The position numbers were made by a program, and so were the translations under genes. 64,000 bases of DNA from Rhea pennata (Eukaryota; Chordata; Aves; Rheiformes; Rheidae), in the NCBI RefSeq assembly GCF_028389875.1, contig NC_084666.1, positions 59,590,422-59,654,421 on the forward strand, given 5' to 3'. This document shows positions 28,559 to 40,815 of this stretch, piece by piece (position 1 is the stretch's first letter; each line of letters opens with the position of its first letter). A model generated the notes under the pieces. It was not told the origin of the DNA and made no database searches. It saw only the letters and a list, made by a program, of their open reading frames with translations.

Positions 28559-29453
28559 GTATATGCTTAATTTTAAATTTTCCTAAATATAAGCGCTACA
28601 TAATAGCTTCTGCTTCTTCCATCTAGTCTCCCTCATTGTAAAGGCATTGGTGGAACGCAGAGCCTTAGGAAGCAATCCCTCAAAGAGCTAGATGGGGGTT
28701 GAAGACTCTCTCAAGTTTTTGCAGCAGGAGCTGTACATTTACTATGTCATCCTGTTAGCAGTAATCTGAAGGTACATTAGGATGCTTTTTGTTATTTTGA
28801 ACATTTCTGTGTTACCACAAGGCAGTCAACTAATGTGACGTGCTACTTAGCTGACCTTTGTCTATGTTTATCATGCAAACTGTTACAAGATATCAAATAT
28901 TCCAGCCATTTATTCAATTTGCTTGTACTGTCAGAATAAACATCAGCACATGTAAGTGCATTTTTTTTTTGCACAGATGTGTGAAGAAGAATTCTAAAAG
29001 CTAACTGTTAAACTGGAGAGTCTCAATAAAAGCAGCTCCAAATATGTCTCCTAAGCAGATTCTTCAAACAGCAGGTGCCTAAGTGCAAGAGATCATATTT
29101 CACAGGTAGAATATCCAGAAGGTGGTAATTTAAAATAATTAGTGACTTGAAAATCATTGCTCTTAGTTCTAGATTTAAAATACAGCCCTTAACATTTGTA
29201 TGTTTTAATTTGTACATCTGTACCCTGCAGGATTATTTTGAGATTTAACTAATACATAAGTAAGCTTTGGTAGTACAGTTTACACAAGCCCACAGTATTA
29301 TGCATCGACATGAGACAATTCATGAAGTATTTATACTTCATATATGTATTCTTATTATATATATGGTCTTCATCATACAGGCCAGAAGCTCTGAACAGGA
29401 AAACTGTTTCAATCATAGGTAGCAATTAAACTTTCATAGCTCTCAATGTGTGA

Positions 29454-29666
<213 letters not shown>

Positions 29667-30029
29667 TAGACACTTTTCTTCTGTGGTTCACAAACACCAA
29701 CACTGTCTCATTCTCTTCAAGCCAAAAGAACACACCATTATTTCTTCCAAGCCACTACTGCTAAATTGTGTAGGAAATACACTTCTAGATTGGTGCCTAT
29801 TTGTGACCTATCCTAAGCAGGTAAGTTTGTCTATTCCTCTGCCAGTCCAAAGACAAGCTCTGAAGGCCAGTCATGCAGTCAGATTACCAGCATAACACAC
29901 ATACTGATACCCTGCTGTGCTAAGCTTACTGTGCTTTTTAAGCTTTTCCTGTATAATACAAGCCTTCTCTTGAATTTTCTTTTTATTTAATGTATTTAAA
30001 TATAGAGCTTATTTACCTTTTATTTGCAG

Positions 30030-30113
30030 GATCTAATGAACAGAGAGAAGAAAAATAAAATTCCCAGCATGCAGGTTGGATTCATAGATGCTGTTTGTTT
30101 ACAGCTGTATGAG
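30030..30113 (+). CDS. PDE5A: PDE5A exon, glutamine switch
   Basis: An 84-nt, phase-0 exon between tttatttgcag and GTAGGG, encoding [20 protein letters not shown] and [14 protein letters not shown] holds the invariant Gln817 that recognises the purine, and Phe820, the hydrophobic clamp (human numbering, confirmed by counting from the C-terminus). The following intron of about 3.3 kb is one of the longer ones. Confidence 0.96.
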
Positions 30114-30329
30114 GTAGGGTGCATAAGAAAGGATTGCAAATATCTAAAACCAGAACAGCTCACTGTAGCCTGTAGTAACTGCAGATTTAAAATTAGAATC
30201 AAGTTTGTTGTAGTTCCTTGGCTAAAAAGGGACAAAATACTTTGTTATATATTATATATGTTTCATGGATGTGATTATTTTAGTATTTATCATTAATGAC
30301 ATGTTTGTCTGATGTTATATATATATATT

Positions 30330-30490
30330 TTAAACCAGGCAGTAAATACTGTGCTCTGAGAACTGGGTGTTAGATCCCTTGGTTATATTTTTGATTCTGC
30401 CAGTGACCTGCTATGACTTTTAGGGAAAGTCACAAATATCTAATGCTTTGCTAACAATGAAAAGAATAATATCCATCTACTGCACTGATA
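30330..30490 (+). repeat. Decayed MIR-type SINE
   Basis: Sense-orientation pieces: ctgagaactgggtgttagat, gattctgccagtgacctgct and gggaaagtcacaaatatcta correspond to the body of MIR (tRNA-derived CORE-SINE). In the PDE5A intron after the glutamine-switch exon. Confidence 0.5.
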
Positions 30491-33435
30491 AAATTCATAT
30501 AAGAACAGTCGTTAAAGCATTCTGAATTCATCATGCAAAAAGTGATATGCTATATATAGGAAATTCATCTTAGCTTAAAATTCCCCATCCATTTTTTCTC
30601 TCTCTCTTCTTGTCACACATAAAAAATGCATGAGAGAACTGGAAATGTTTTTCATCTTAGACACAAACTGTGCTAAGTAGGTATTTGGTCAGATACAGTG
30701 TGAAACAAAACATAATAGTTTCTAATCTTTTAAACCAGCAAAGCACTAAGGTGAAAGCCTGAGATTGTAGCATGCATTCTACAAGAACTGAGATTTGAAA
30801 GGTGAGGAATAGATGGGCTGCTTCTAAGAGTCTTCCAGCGGGAGGTAAGAACAAGATGATTGCTCAAATCTTGCCCTCTTCTATAGTTAATCCTTGTAAA
30901 AAGAATTCATATCTACCAGCTGGAAGGAAACAAGGGTAGAAGAAAGAGAGGGAGCTGCTAGCTGCTGCCCCTAAAACATATCTTTCTGTGCAGTAGAAAA
31001 TGCTTGTTAGGAAAATATGGCTGTCTTTGCTGGGAATCCTCAGAAAGCTCTCTCCAGGAGGAGGTAGGCCACTGAAAAAAAGACTGAATAACTGTGCAAA
31101 GATACAGACCTTAGGAACAGAAAATTCTCTGAACAGAAAACCTAAACAGGTTTCAGACTGAACTTTTTTTTTTTTTTTTTGTTGCTGGAGAGCTTTACCT
31201 TTCCATATAGAAAAAGACTAGAAAGTCTTCGATTATTTATTCTGAAATATGTACTGCATCTCACACCAACAGTTACCAAATGGTACTAGTCCAGATTGCA
31301 CCTAACCCCGGTACAATTCTGCAAAGAAATAAGGTTTTGGGTAACTTCTAACTGCTGTGCCCCCACTTTAAAACTGCAAGTTTGTTATGCCGCAGAGAAT
31401 ACGACTCCATTCCTGCTTAGCAGATGAAACTACCGAGAAATGTTTACAGTCTTCTCCCTCCTCTGAGACCAGAGATGTTATACCCACTAGCTGGGCTCTA
31501 GAAAGTACCTTTTGGTTCAGATCATTTTGCCTCTTACAGCTTTCAGTGCAGCACTCTCATTTGTCATCCTGTCTTAAAGTCTCACCTGAACTGAAACAGC
31601 ATGTAGGAGGGTGTAGCAGTGTCTGTGACTTTATATAGGCTCAGAGTATGTTAGCAGATGTGTCCTAACCTGAGAGATTACATGATTTATCAGTAGGTGC
31701 AGAGAGGACTAAAGAGAACAGGGAACTTGTGAGGAAATGACAGAAACCACCAGGCAGGAAGAACTTTAGACCAAAGTATGTGGTGGTAATTAATATTTAA
31801 GGTAACAGTACTGGTAAATCCAAGGAAAGGTTATGTTCTGAGCTGATCCAGTGCTTTTTATTCTGACTGGAGTACAGGTAGAGAACATCAGCTGCTTATG
31901 ATTTTCTTTTTTTTTCTTCAATGGGTAATAGATGGTAGAATATATAAACTATTTCATTCAATGTTACTTTGAAAATGAATGAGCACACAGTTAACTCTCC
32001 AATATCCTAATGCTATAAAAGCAAACAATTAACAGGCTTGTAACTACAACCTTTCCATTGAGTTTTTTTATGGGCTTTCATCCAGTTGGTAGGAGTTTAA
32101 CGTACAATGGAGTAAGAGATAAGCGCCCAGGGTGGCACTGTAATTAACTACTTACCATCTTACTCAGATTTATTCAGATAAATCAAATCCAGATGAACTG
32201 AAGAGGTTTTGTGGCTTATGTTACATAGATGAATAGTGCAGTTAAGCTGAGTGGTCTACATATCTCTTCCCTTTAAATTCTGAAATCTGAAAAAAACAAA
32301 AAGTATGTTTCACTCTTTTCATTTTTTATTTTAAATAAAGTGTATCGTTCAGCTTTTTTAAATGATGTTTAGATGTATTCAAATAAATGAAACAGGAATA
32401 TCCCAGAGATATTTGAGAGCTCCGTTCTTCTTATAATGGCAAAAATCAAGAAAAATTCAATCAAATTTACTGGAACTAATGAAGCAACCTATAAAGCTAA
32501 AAGGAACTATGAAGATCAATGCCATATACTTTACAATTCAGTGGAGTCCTTATGTAATATTTTTCTAAGTTATAAGATAATTTGTAGAATCAGTAGGCTC
32601 AAATACTCTTATTGTCTGTTCAGCAACATCCAAATTATTAAGCTCTCACTTCACACTTTTGAGTAGGGCTATTTCATTCCAAAAGTCAACAGAACCACTT
32701 ACGCAAGTAAGGGCTAAGTGTCTTCATAATGTGAAGATACATGTTAATCACTTCCATCAGGAAGGAAAAAAATATATAAAAATGCTTATGAATAATTTTT
32801 CAGTTCCATACATAAATACCATAATACACTTTTTCTTCACATTGCTATAGTAACACAACCATGTCAAGAAATGAAAAATATCTGAGAGTGACTTCAGCTG
32901 TTCCCAAGAGCACTAAGTGTTAAATGTAATTAGCATCTATCAGGTGCTAATTGTCTTGAGTTCAAATATTACTTGGAGAACTGATCTGCATTAGTTTTTA
33001 CATCACTGAATACAGTCATATTGGATATAACTGCTCTGTACGTACCTGATGGCCATTCCAAAGTAAGTCATCCTTACAATAAACCTTGTCATATATACAA
33101 AAAATGGGCTTGAAAACAAAGTCCGTGTATAGTACTTTGCTAGGAATCCTGGATAGGTTGCTTGCACATGATAGAACAATTATGCCACCTCCTTCTGCCC
33201 TTATGTATAATGTGCTAAATGGACACAGCCACTTAGTCTGATCTACACATGCCAGGTAACTGTGTTCACACGTGATCTGCAACAGGAAGTCTTCCTTGAA
33301 ATAAGTTCCAAATACAATATCAAGTATAGATACACTTTGAACTTCAGTCATTCTGGTTTCTCTAACAGTCACCTTTAAGAACACTTATTTGGTTGTTAAA
33401 TATAACTTGTCTTACATGTTCTTAATTTATTTCAG

Positions 33436-33573
33436 GCCCTAACACACGTATCAGAGGCCTGCTACCCCTTACTGGATGGCTGTAGAAAAAATAGGCAGAA
33501 ATGGCAATCTTTAGCTGAACAACAAGAAAAGAATCTGATTAATGGAGAAAGCAATCAAGCCAAGAGGAACTGA
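33436..33573 (+). CDS. PDE5A: PDE5A last coding exon and stop
   Basis: Follows attatttcag (tttatttcag region) and encodes [20 protein letters not shown], then [20 protein letters not shown] and QAKRN before TGA at 33571. The final helices of the catalytic domain and the basic tail match mammalian PDE5A with a few substitutions. The stop sits at the position expected from the family length of 875 residues. The exon continues as 3' UTR. Confidence 0.95.
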   Translation, partial: ALTHVSEACYPLLDGCRKNRQKWQSLAEQQEKNLINGESNQAKRN

Positions 33574-36500
33574 GGTGCTGATTTGACAACCACAAGGTTA
33601 AGTTCACATAGAAGACATAGTAATTGGGGAGTACTGCGTTTTGCTAAACACTGTATGGATTTGGCTTATGTTTTGCCACTGCTGTATTACTTTTCCACAT
33701 TTTAAAACACAGCATGACCATGTATATGCCAAGGTTATATAAAGATTGTATATTTCTTCTATTTCATCTGAGTGAGATGGAAAAAAGATCTGCAGAGTTA
33801 GTTTATGCTGCCCTATTCTACAAGATGGTACGAGACTTTGAGAGCCTATTACCTTAGAGATGTATATAGTTGTTTAGTGATCATGTGTGGCCAGTATGTT
33901 AAAGACTACTGCATTCTGCACCTTTTTTCCTCTTTCAATCTTGCTGTGTTAGGTTATGTAAGTAATGAGCAGTGTTGCCCATTCTCTTCTCAGAGGTTTA
34001 GCAGAAGGTTTGGAACTAACTCTGGGGAGCCTAATCCAGCATATAGTATGCTAACCTCTTTCAGGAGACAGAGTAGGACTTTTAAATGGAAAAGCCCGAG
34101 ATTTGTTTAGCCAGTAGCTTTTTCGTATTAGAAGAATGTCTCAACAAAATGTCTTACATTTGGAGAAGTTTTAAAAAACCCTGCAAGCTGCTAGGCAATG
34201 GGGCTTATTATGAGTTTCACAGTCGAAGTATCATAATTATCCATGGATGAAGATATATATGCTTAACAAGTGATGAAAAGTCACAACTCAACATTACTGA
34301 CAGGCTGCCTTGGAAGAATGCTTCTCAAAGAAGGCTGCAAGAAGCAAACAGAAAAATGGAAACTAAACAAGATCAGTTTTGTATGCTGGCTTTATCTTCA
34401 TTCTGAAGAGAAATTTAACATCATCATAACCAATGTAAGCAAGGGTAGGAAAAGTAGAAGAGACTGTGACTGGAAGAGCAAGAGATGAGAATCCAGTTCA
34501 GACTGACCTAGGAATGGCATACTTGTGGTGATTGCTAGTGATGCTGGTTTTTCAGGCCAGTGCTATTATGAAATGACTATGACCACTTCAAAAAACTGCT
34601 TCAGATTTCAAAAAGTTTTAGGATAACATCTTTTAGAAATCATTTTTAGCACTAGCTAATATCAACAATTGTTAATCACTAAGTCTTAAAGGAAAAAGGA
34701 AGACTGAAAACAAAAATGGCTGAGAATACTACAGGAACTTATTATTTGTATAGAGGACATTAACAAGTATTAAAAAGAGACCAATTAACTTGCAATATGT
34801 TGTTTTTAAATCTGTGACAATGGATTTTTAATTAAAATTGGCAATAATTTTAGGCAAAAGCTATACAATTGGGACTGTACTCTGAAGTACAGTAATTTAC
34901 TTGTATAACAGAAAATTGTAGTTGGAAAACTGCAAAAAAATCTTCTTCCCAGGAAATTATTAATCCCACCTACAGCGGCTGGTCAGAAAGACAGTGAAAA
35001 CAACCTCTCTTTATCAGTCTCTATTTAGATAAGAAGTACCAGAAGATAATAAAATATGAAGCCAATGTTTCAAAATATTCCACAATATTGAGTTCCATAA
35101 CAGAAGTTCCTAAAAATGTAGAAAAAGATATTCCTATGGTCTGCAGTATTTCTACCAACCTAAATTACTTGTCACTGATCAAATCTTATCTCTAATTTCC
35201 CTTATGACTACCAATAATACATTGTTGCAGAGGAATTTGAAAACATTTTTCTACAAAAGTATTATAAAATAGCTATTTTTTAAGATTTTTCCAAAATGTT
35301 ATGGAATGCTGTAATAATTAAGAATTCCAGGGGCACTGTTATGCAGTATTGCATGTGTGTATTATATGCATAGACTGTACAATGTATGTGTATGTATATA
35401 ATATACATCCTATTTATGCAGAAAAAATACAGTGGTCCCCCCTGAAAGTTTTCAGTCCCTTTTTGATAAACAGGAAATTTTGCTTCAGGATTTGCATAGT
35501 CCTAGTATTGTCTTTCTTTTCCTTGGATGCTTCAGACACTGAAATATAATCATTAACTAAGTCAACTCCTAAGATACATATTTAATATAGACCTGAACAA
35601 AGTATATGTATATAAAGGCGTATTGTGCTAGTACAGCTGAGACTAGTAATTCATGATAACAACACAGCAAATCAACTATAGTAATATTACAGTATAGTGA
35701 CATATCATTTACATTAACGATATCCCAGTATTTATATTTCTCTGCTATATTGTGTCTTCAGCATAGCTTTATTACTGTAACAAAGGAGTGCTGGATTCAT
35801 ACCTTTGACTTGAGAAAAACACACATAACAGGTTGCATTTTTAAAAAGTTCCACTTAAAATGTACGCAGTCATACAGTAAGTGCACATATTTAGGTACAC
35901 ATCTTTACACATTTAACCCACAGAATTTCTTCCACTACAAAGATCAGAACAAATATAAAAATATAGATTACAGTAAATATGTCATCTAAATGTTGTAATA
36001 CACCTGTATTTGTATATATTTCCACAAAACTAAACCTTTAAACTATTGGTTCAAGGACTTTAAAGCATAGCTTGCTATACTCCATGAAAATTCAGACAGT
36101 GATCAAGTTATTTATACAGTGCTTCAGTCTGCCTGAAGGCAAAAATCAAAGGATGCTGGTTTTGTCTCATGGCTTTTGTGAGGACTATGCACAGAAAATT
36201 GTTCTCACATTTTATAATGTATATAGATGACAACATGAAAAACACCAGGCTGTTCTCTGCCTGAAAATCACTGCATTCAGGGCTCAACATTTTCGAAATT
36301 AGCTACTGGATTATAGCCATGCAGCTGTCATTAATCTCATCACGATTTGTGTATCCAATTATTTTAGTCAGGTCCCAGACACATCCTACCCTAATTCATA
36401 TTGCTTAGATAAAGAAATCAGCAAGGACTGTGCAAGATATAAGCCAAAATGGAGTTTATCGATTTGCTAGTTCAGTCTTAATTCCACTAAAGCTATTGTG

Positions 36501-38065
36501 AAATTTGATATTGAAGTTCTGGGATGCAGAATTTGTCCCACTATCTTTCTAATACTTTTCTCAATAAAGACATATAAGTTAGGATCCTATTTGTTCTCAT
36601 ATACATACATATTTTCCTATGAAGTCACCCCACAGCACAGTTTAGTGCTTAGAGTACACTTTTGTTTCTGTTTTTGTTCCTCTTTTGAAAAAAATAACTT
36701 GGTATATATATTAACATCTAAAAAATTGTTGCGTGACCCTAGCTCTTCTGATTAAAAATAACAGAGGCTCTTAAGGTGTAGATAGCACTTCTTTTCCAAC
36801 AAGTTAGTCAATCATCTAATATTAGCTGTAGAATGTATAGATTCTATTATCTCACACAGTAAAGGAAAGAAGGGTAAAATAAGCCATCAGTCCAATAATG
36901 TCTTATTTGTAATCTAGATTGTGGAGATACTATTGATCTTTGTAGTTAAGAGAGGATGACTCTCAGATCTGCACAAAATGCAAGTACCAGTGGGCTAGTG
37001 ATAAAAGTGAATAAAGTATTCCATTGATTACTAGCTGATTTCTCCTTAGAGACTACAGCCTGATTTTATGTATTGCCCTCTGCCAACTGAGTACATACAA
37101 AGGTAAGTTTCTGAACTCCATTTCAACCCATTTTATCTGGCACTGGCATGAACTGCCAGTTTCAAAGCAGTGTCTAATTCATATCTAAGATTTTTCAAAA
37201 TTATAGGATAGTTGATTATTTCAACCCATTTTTAGAGAAACATATAGTCCTTAAAAATTAGGAGGTATTACCTGAGTGATCTGGTTTGGGCCCCTTTTGT
37301 TATGCATAAGAACCATAGTGGAGAATACTGATGGAAAAAATGCTCAACTCAAAATAAATTCATACACTTGTAAGGGTTTTATGGAGATCTAACAAGGCAA
37401 AGTTTTACATTAGTTTTAGTTAGGAATCTTGTCTCTGACACCGTAGGTTCTTCTTCATGTCAAATCACATGCAGTTTACAGTCCACAGGGATTCAGCTTT
37501 ATTTTACAACTGTCTATTCTATAATACAACACCAGAGAACTGCTTCAGGGACATACACTAGTTTGAAAGATAAGCTTGAATTCTGGAGCTTGAATTAAAA
37601 TCTGAGTTTGCCCAAAGTATGAGAAATAATGAGGGCTGGAGTTTCAGTTTGGATTTTACAGGAACAAGAAACATCACAGAGTCTAGCCTGGTAATTAGTG
37701 ACATTTGCTTAATATAGAAAATTGTCACATCAAAATATTTTGTCTTTGTCATTGCTAGATGAATGAAAATTGCATGGGAAAGTTTATTTTCCACACACAC
37801 AAAAAAAAGAAGTACATTTCCATAGAGAAACTCATATCTAAGTACCACTGTTTGTAAACGTATACTAATGTGACAATGCTATTTAATAGCTAGTTTCCAC
37901 TAACTGCTACAGCATGAGCTTGTCATGCCAGGGCCTATGGTATGCTTAAATGCCCATTTGAAGTTAATTAAATGATTCCCATTTACTTCAGTGGGAGCTG
38001 GATCGAGCTGTATAGAAGGTGAAGGGATGGGTCAAATCTACCTTTTTTGCCTACACATGTAAAGA

Positions 38066-38181
38066 GGGACCAAATTCATACCCTTGGTAACACCTGCTTT
38101 ACCCATTCTTTACTGTATTCAGCTATTCCTGCTGATGCCCAATGTACTTTACAGATGTAACTGAAGTTAGAATTTGAGCCC
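38066..38181. repeat. MITE-like element with terminal inverted repeats in the PDE5A 3' UTR
   Basis: Begins gggaccaaattca and ends agaatttgagccc, whose reverse complement is gggctcaaattct, so the ends are inverted repeats with few mismatches. The internal block atgtaactgaagttag and nearby tcccatttacttcagtggga (37978 onward) fit the Chompy-like MITE pattern of sauropsids. It is about 95 bases upstream of a candidate PDE5A poly(A) signal. Confidence 0.5.
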
Positions 38182-38275
38182 TCTATGTATTCACATGGCA
38201 GACACACATGTGTCTCAAAGAATGTAGTGTGAAATGCACTGTAAATAGTTTTAATATACACTTCTATTATAGTTT

Positions 38276-38281
38276 AATAAA
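38276..38281 (+). terminator. PDE5A: Candidate PDE5A polyadenylation signal
   Basis: A canonical AATAAA about 4.7 kb past the stop. A second AATAAA at 38634-38639 is followed by a GT-rich stretch typical of a downstream element, so the two may be alternative ends. Confidence 0.45.
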
Positions 38282-39277
38282 AATCTTAATCACAATCACC
38301 AGCCACTGAGTTTGTCTATTTGTATTCTTCTATCTTTTAAAAATATTTTAAGAAATATATATTTTCTGGGCACAGTACTTTTGTACTAGGTTGATGGGGT
38401 TACTCTGTATATTACGTTCTGCTTTTTAGTAGTATTAAAGTCTTCTGAATGTGAAGAGCTTGTTGCTGTCCACAATTCTTTTTAGTAGAATTATTTACAT
38501 TACTTCTGAGAATCATTTGTCCTCCTTATAGTACAGTTAATAGAGAACAGAGTTAGGTTATTTTCTGTCGTCAAACTGCTGCTTAGTTATTATTTTCTCA
38601 TTCTTCTCTTTGTACTGTTTTCACGATTTGTAAAATAAAAATGGACAATGTCAATTAAATTTTACTATTCGTTGTTAATATGGAGGTTTAATCAATAATC
38701 AATGATTATCTGATAATCAAATTACCGAATTCCACATTGCATTGTTCCTTGATTCAAATAATTGCTTCCATAAATGCATATTTATTGCATATATTAACAA
38801 CTTCTCTAGGTCCTTCTGCTAGTGAAGGATTTCACTTTTAATTTCAAGATATTCCTAACGTAAGTACTGTCAGATACGATATTTTTTCCCAAAAAAGCAG
38901 CAAAAAATAAAATAATTCACTCCTACTAACCGCTAGGGAGTGCTACAGCTACACAGATCAGGAACTGTCAGAAACGAGGCTATTTACTGCACAAGTAGAA
39001 TTGGTAAATACAACTGCTATAAAAATGCTGTGTGAATAAAGCTGGTCAAGATCTATCCTCATCCTCTTCCCCTAAGTATCAATTTCTGGGGCAATAGCAT
39101 GAAAGACAGATTAAAACAGTCAACCCAGTGATTTCAAACAAAAGTGTGAAAAACTTACTTCTGACAATAAAGTCTCATCTTGTGTAAACTTCTGATACTA
39201 GAAGTAAATCCAGACCAGCGTACTTCTTGGCCTGTTAAGTTCTCTACAGCAACACTTCTAGCCTGTTTCTTTTTCTT

Positions 39278-39279
<2 letters not shown>

Positions 39280-39319
<40 letters not shown>
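39280..39319. repeat. T40 homopolymer
   Basis: Forty consecutive T after a pyrimidine-rich lead-in (tttctttttctttct). It could be the poly(A) tail of an old minus-strand retrocopy, but nothing recognisable follows on that side, so it may be simple expansion. Length should be treated with caution because homopolymers are prone to sequencing error. Confidence 0.9.
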
Positions 39320-39322
<3 letters not shown>

Positions 39323-39470
39323 TTCTAGGCAAAACCAACAAGTATGTATGTCCCTGACAAACAACAGTCCTATTCAAAAAGTTATGAAAGGCCAGATTTA
39401 ATCCAGCACAAAACATGAGCACCGTTTGCCCAAACCAACTGCAATTTGCGAGTGCAAACGAAAAACCGTC

Positions 39471-39520
39471 TGTGTGTGTGTGTGTGTACACATATATACA
39501 TATACCTATCTCTATATATA
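39471..39520. repeat. TG and TA microsatellite
   Basis: About eight TG units at 39471-39487 followed by tacacatatatacatatac and tatata. A compound simple repeat about 150 bases after the T40 tract. Confidence 0.85.
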
Positions 39521-40679
39521 AATAAAAAATCACGTAACCATGTGCTGTGGGAACTACAAGCTTTCCACTTCACTCACCAGCCTAGTCATGCTCCTGCTTG
39601 CTCTTCACTGGACTACTAAATATTTGAATTCTTTTCTAGGAGGTAGCACAGCTTTTACCAAGAGTATTGGAGTATGTTCCTTACCTACCCCAGAAAAGAA
39701 TATAATCTTGAATAAGGTGTTTCTTCTTGAAAAGATGAAAAAGAATATTATACCATCTTTTACATCTTGTATAGCCAACCATGACTCTTTCACAAATGGG
39801 AAAGACAATGGCCCCTTGTTGAGGCATATTTTTAATAGCAGTAACAGCTTTTGCTGTTCACACATGTGAACATGCAGTTCACATTCTTCTGAAATCTAAC
39901 CCTGTAAGATTTTTAGGAAATAATTCAGATGTGTTTGCTGCAGTGCCTCTTGAGTTTTAGGATCCTCCATGATCTATGCAGTCAGACAACCACTGAATTT
40001 TTCAGCTTTGAGAGTTAAATAGCACTTCTCAGCTCTTACAGCACCGTAATTTTAGAACTTCAATTTCAGCTTAAATACACCACAACAGTTTATAAATATA
40101 ATAAATTTTCACTTCAGTATTTTCAGTTCAGAGTATCTTGAAATATCTAGCTGCATGTTTTTCCCCCAATATTCCAAAGCTCTATTTTAAGATTGTTTTT
40201 TTTAAAAAAAAACATTTGAGAGATTAAGCTGTTTTCCAAACAGCTGTATCATTTTCTGTTCTGAATCACTACTATTAAGATAAAAATCCTCTTTCCTGCT
40301 GAAATACCAGGATAATCAAGCCAGCCATAGTCTGCTTCTGCCCACTCAATGGTTCATAAGAGGTAATAGATCTGTACTTTATCTTTACATTGGTTTCTTT
40401 TGTTTGTTTTAATCAAACTTTTAAGTACAGTGCTGTAGAAGAATATATATTTTATAGTACACCAGAATGTGTACCATAATACATACATATAGTACACTAG
40501 AATACACCTCCTTGAACAATGTTTAGTTGTCCAACACAGGATCTTTAAGAAAAAAAATAGGCATGGTTAACTGGTTAAGAAAAAAATACATGGCTAACTC
40601 ACTACTAGGTTACACATGATACATTCACATACGGGCATTTCTTCGAACCTTTCTTTGTAGAAGTCAAGTCACTGCCATG

Positions 40680-40815
40680 AATGATTTTATGATCACAACA
40701 GCTTTTCATGGAATAGAAGTGTTATCTTCATTTAACAGATAGAGTGATTAATTTGATTAAGGTCACACAGAAAGTCTGTTTTTGAGCTAGAAGCAGAACT
40801 GAAATCTGAGTACTA
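40680..40815 (-). repeat. Decayed MIR-type SINE
   Basis: On the + strand: atcttcatttaacagataga, then ttaaggtcacacagaaagtc and agcagaactgaaatctgagt. These match, in order, the reverse complement of MIR (the 'TTTACAGATGAGG', 'AAGGTCACACAG' and 'GAACCCAGG' blocks). The clearest MIR copy in the window. Confidence 0.7.

Larger units (their letters stand above)
33574..38300 (+). other. PDE5A: Probable PDE5A 3' UTR
   Basis: No further coding potential follows the PDE5A stop. The region is AT-rich. AATAAA signals are at 36563, 37010, 38276 and 38634. I take 38276 as the most likely main end because a TGTAAATA motif sits about 30 bases upstream, but 38634, followed by a GT-rich stretch, would extend the UTR to about 38.65 kb. 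Mammalian PDE5A also has a multi-kilobase 3' UTR. Five TGTATATA Pumilio-type motifs and a MITE-like element occur inside. The exact end needs transcript data. Confidence 0.55.

Noticed and set aside
33016-33384. Minus-strand open frame of 122 codons before the last PDE5A exon
   Set aside because: No recognisable domain, antisense within an intron, no supporting signals.
39155-39401. Open frames rich in Lys or Phe
   Set aside because: They are translations of the T40 homopolymer.
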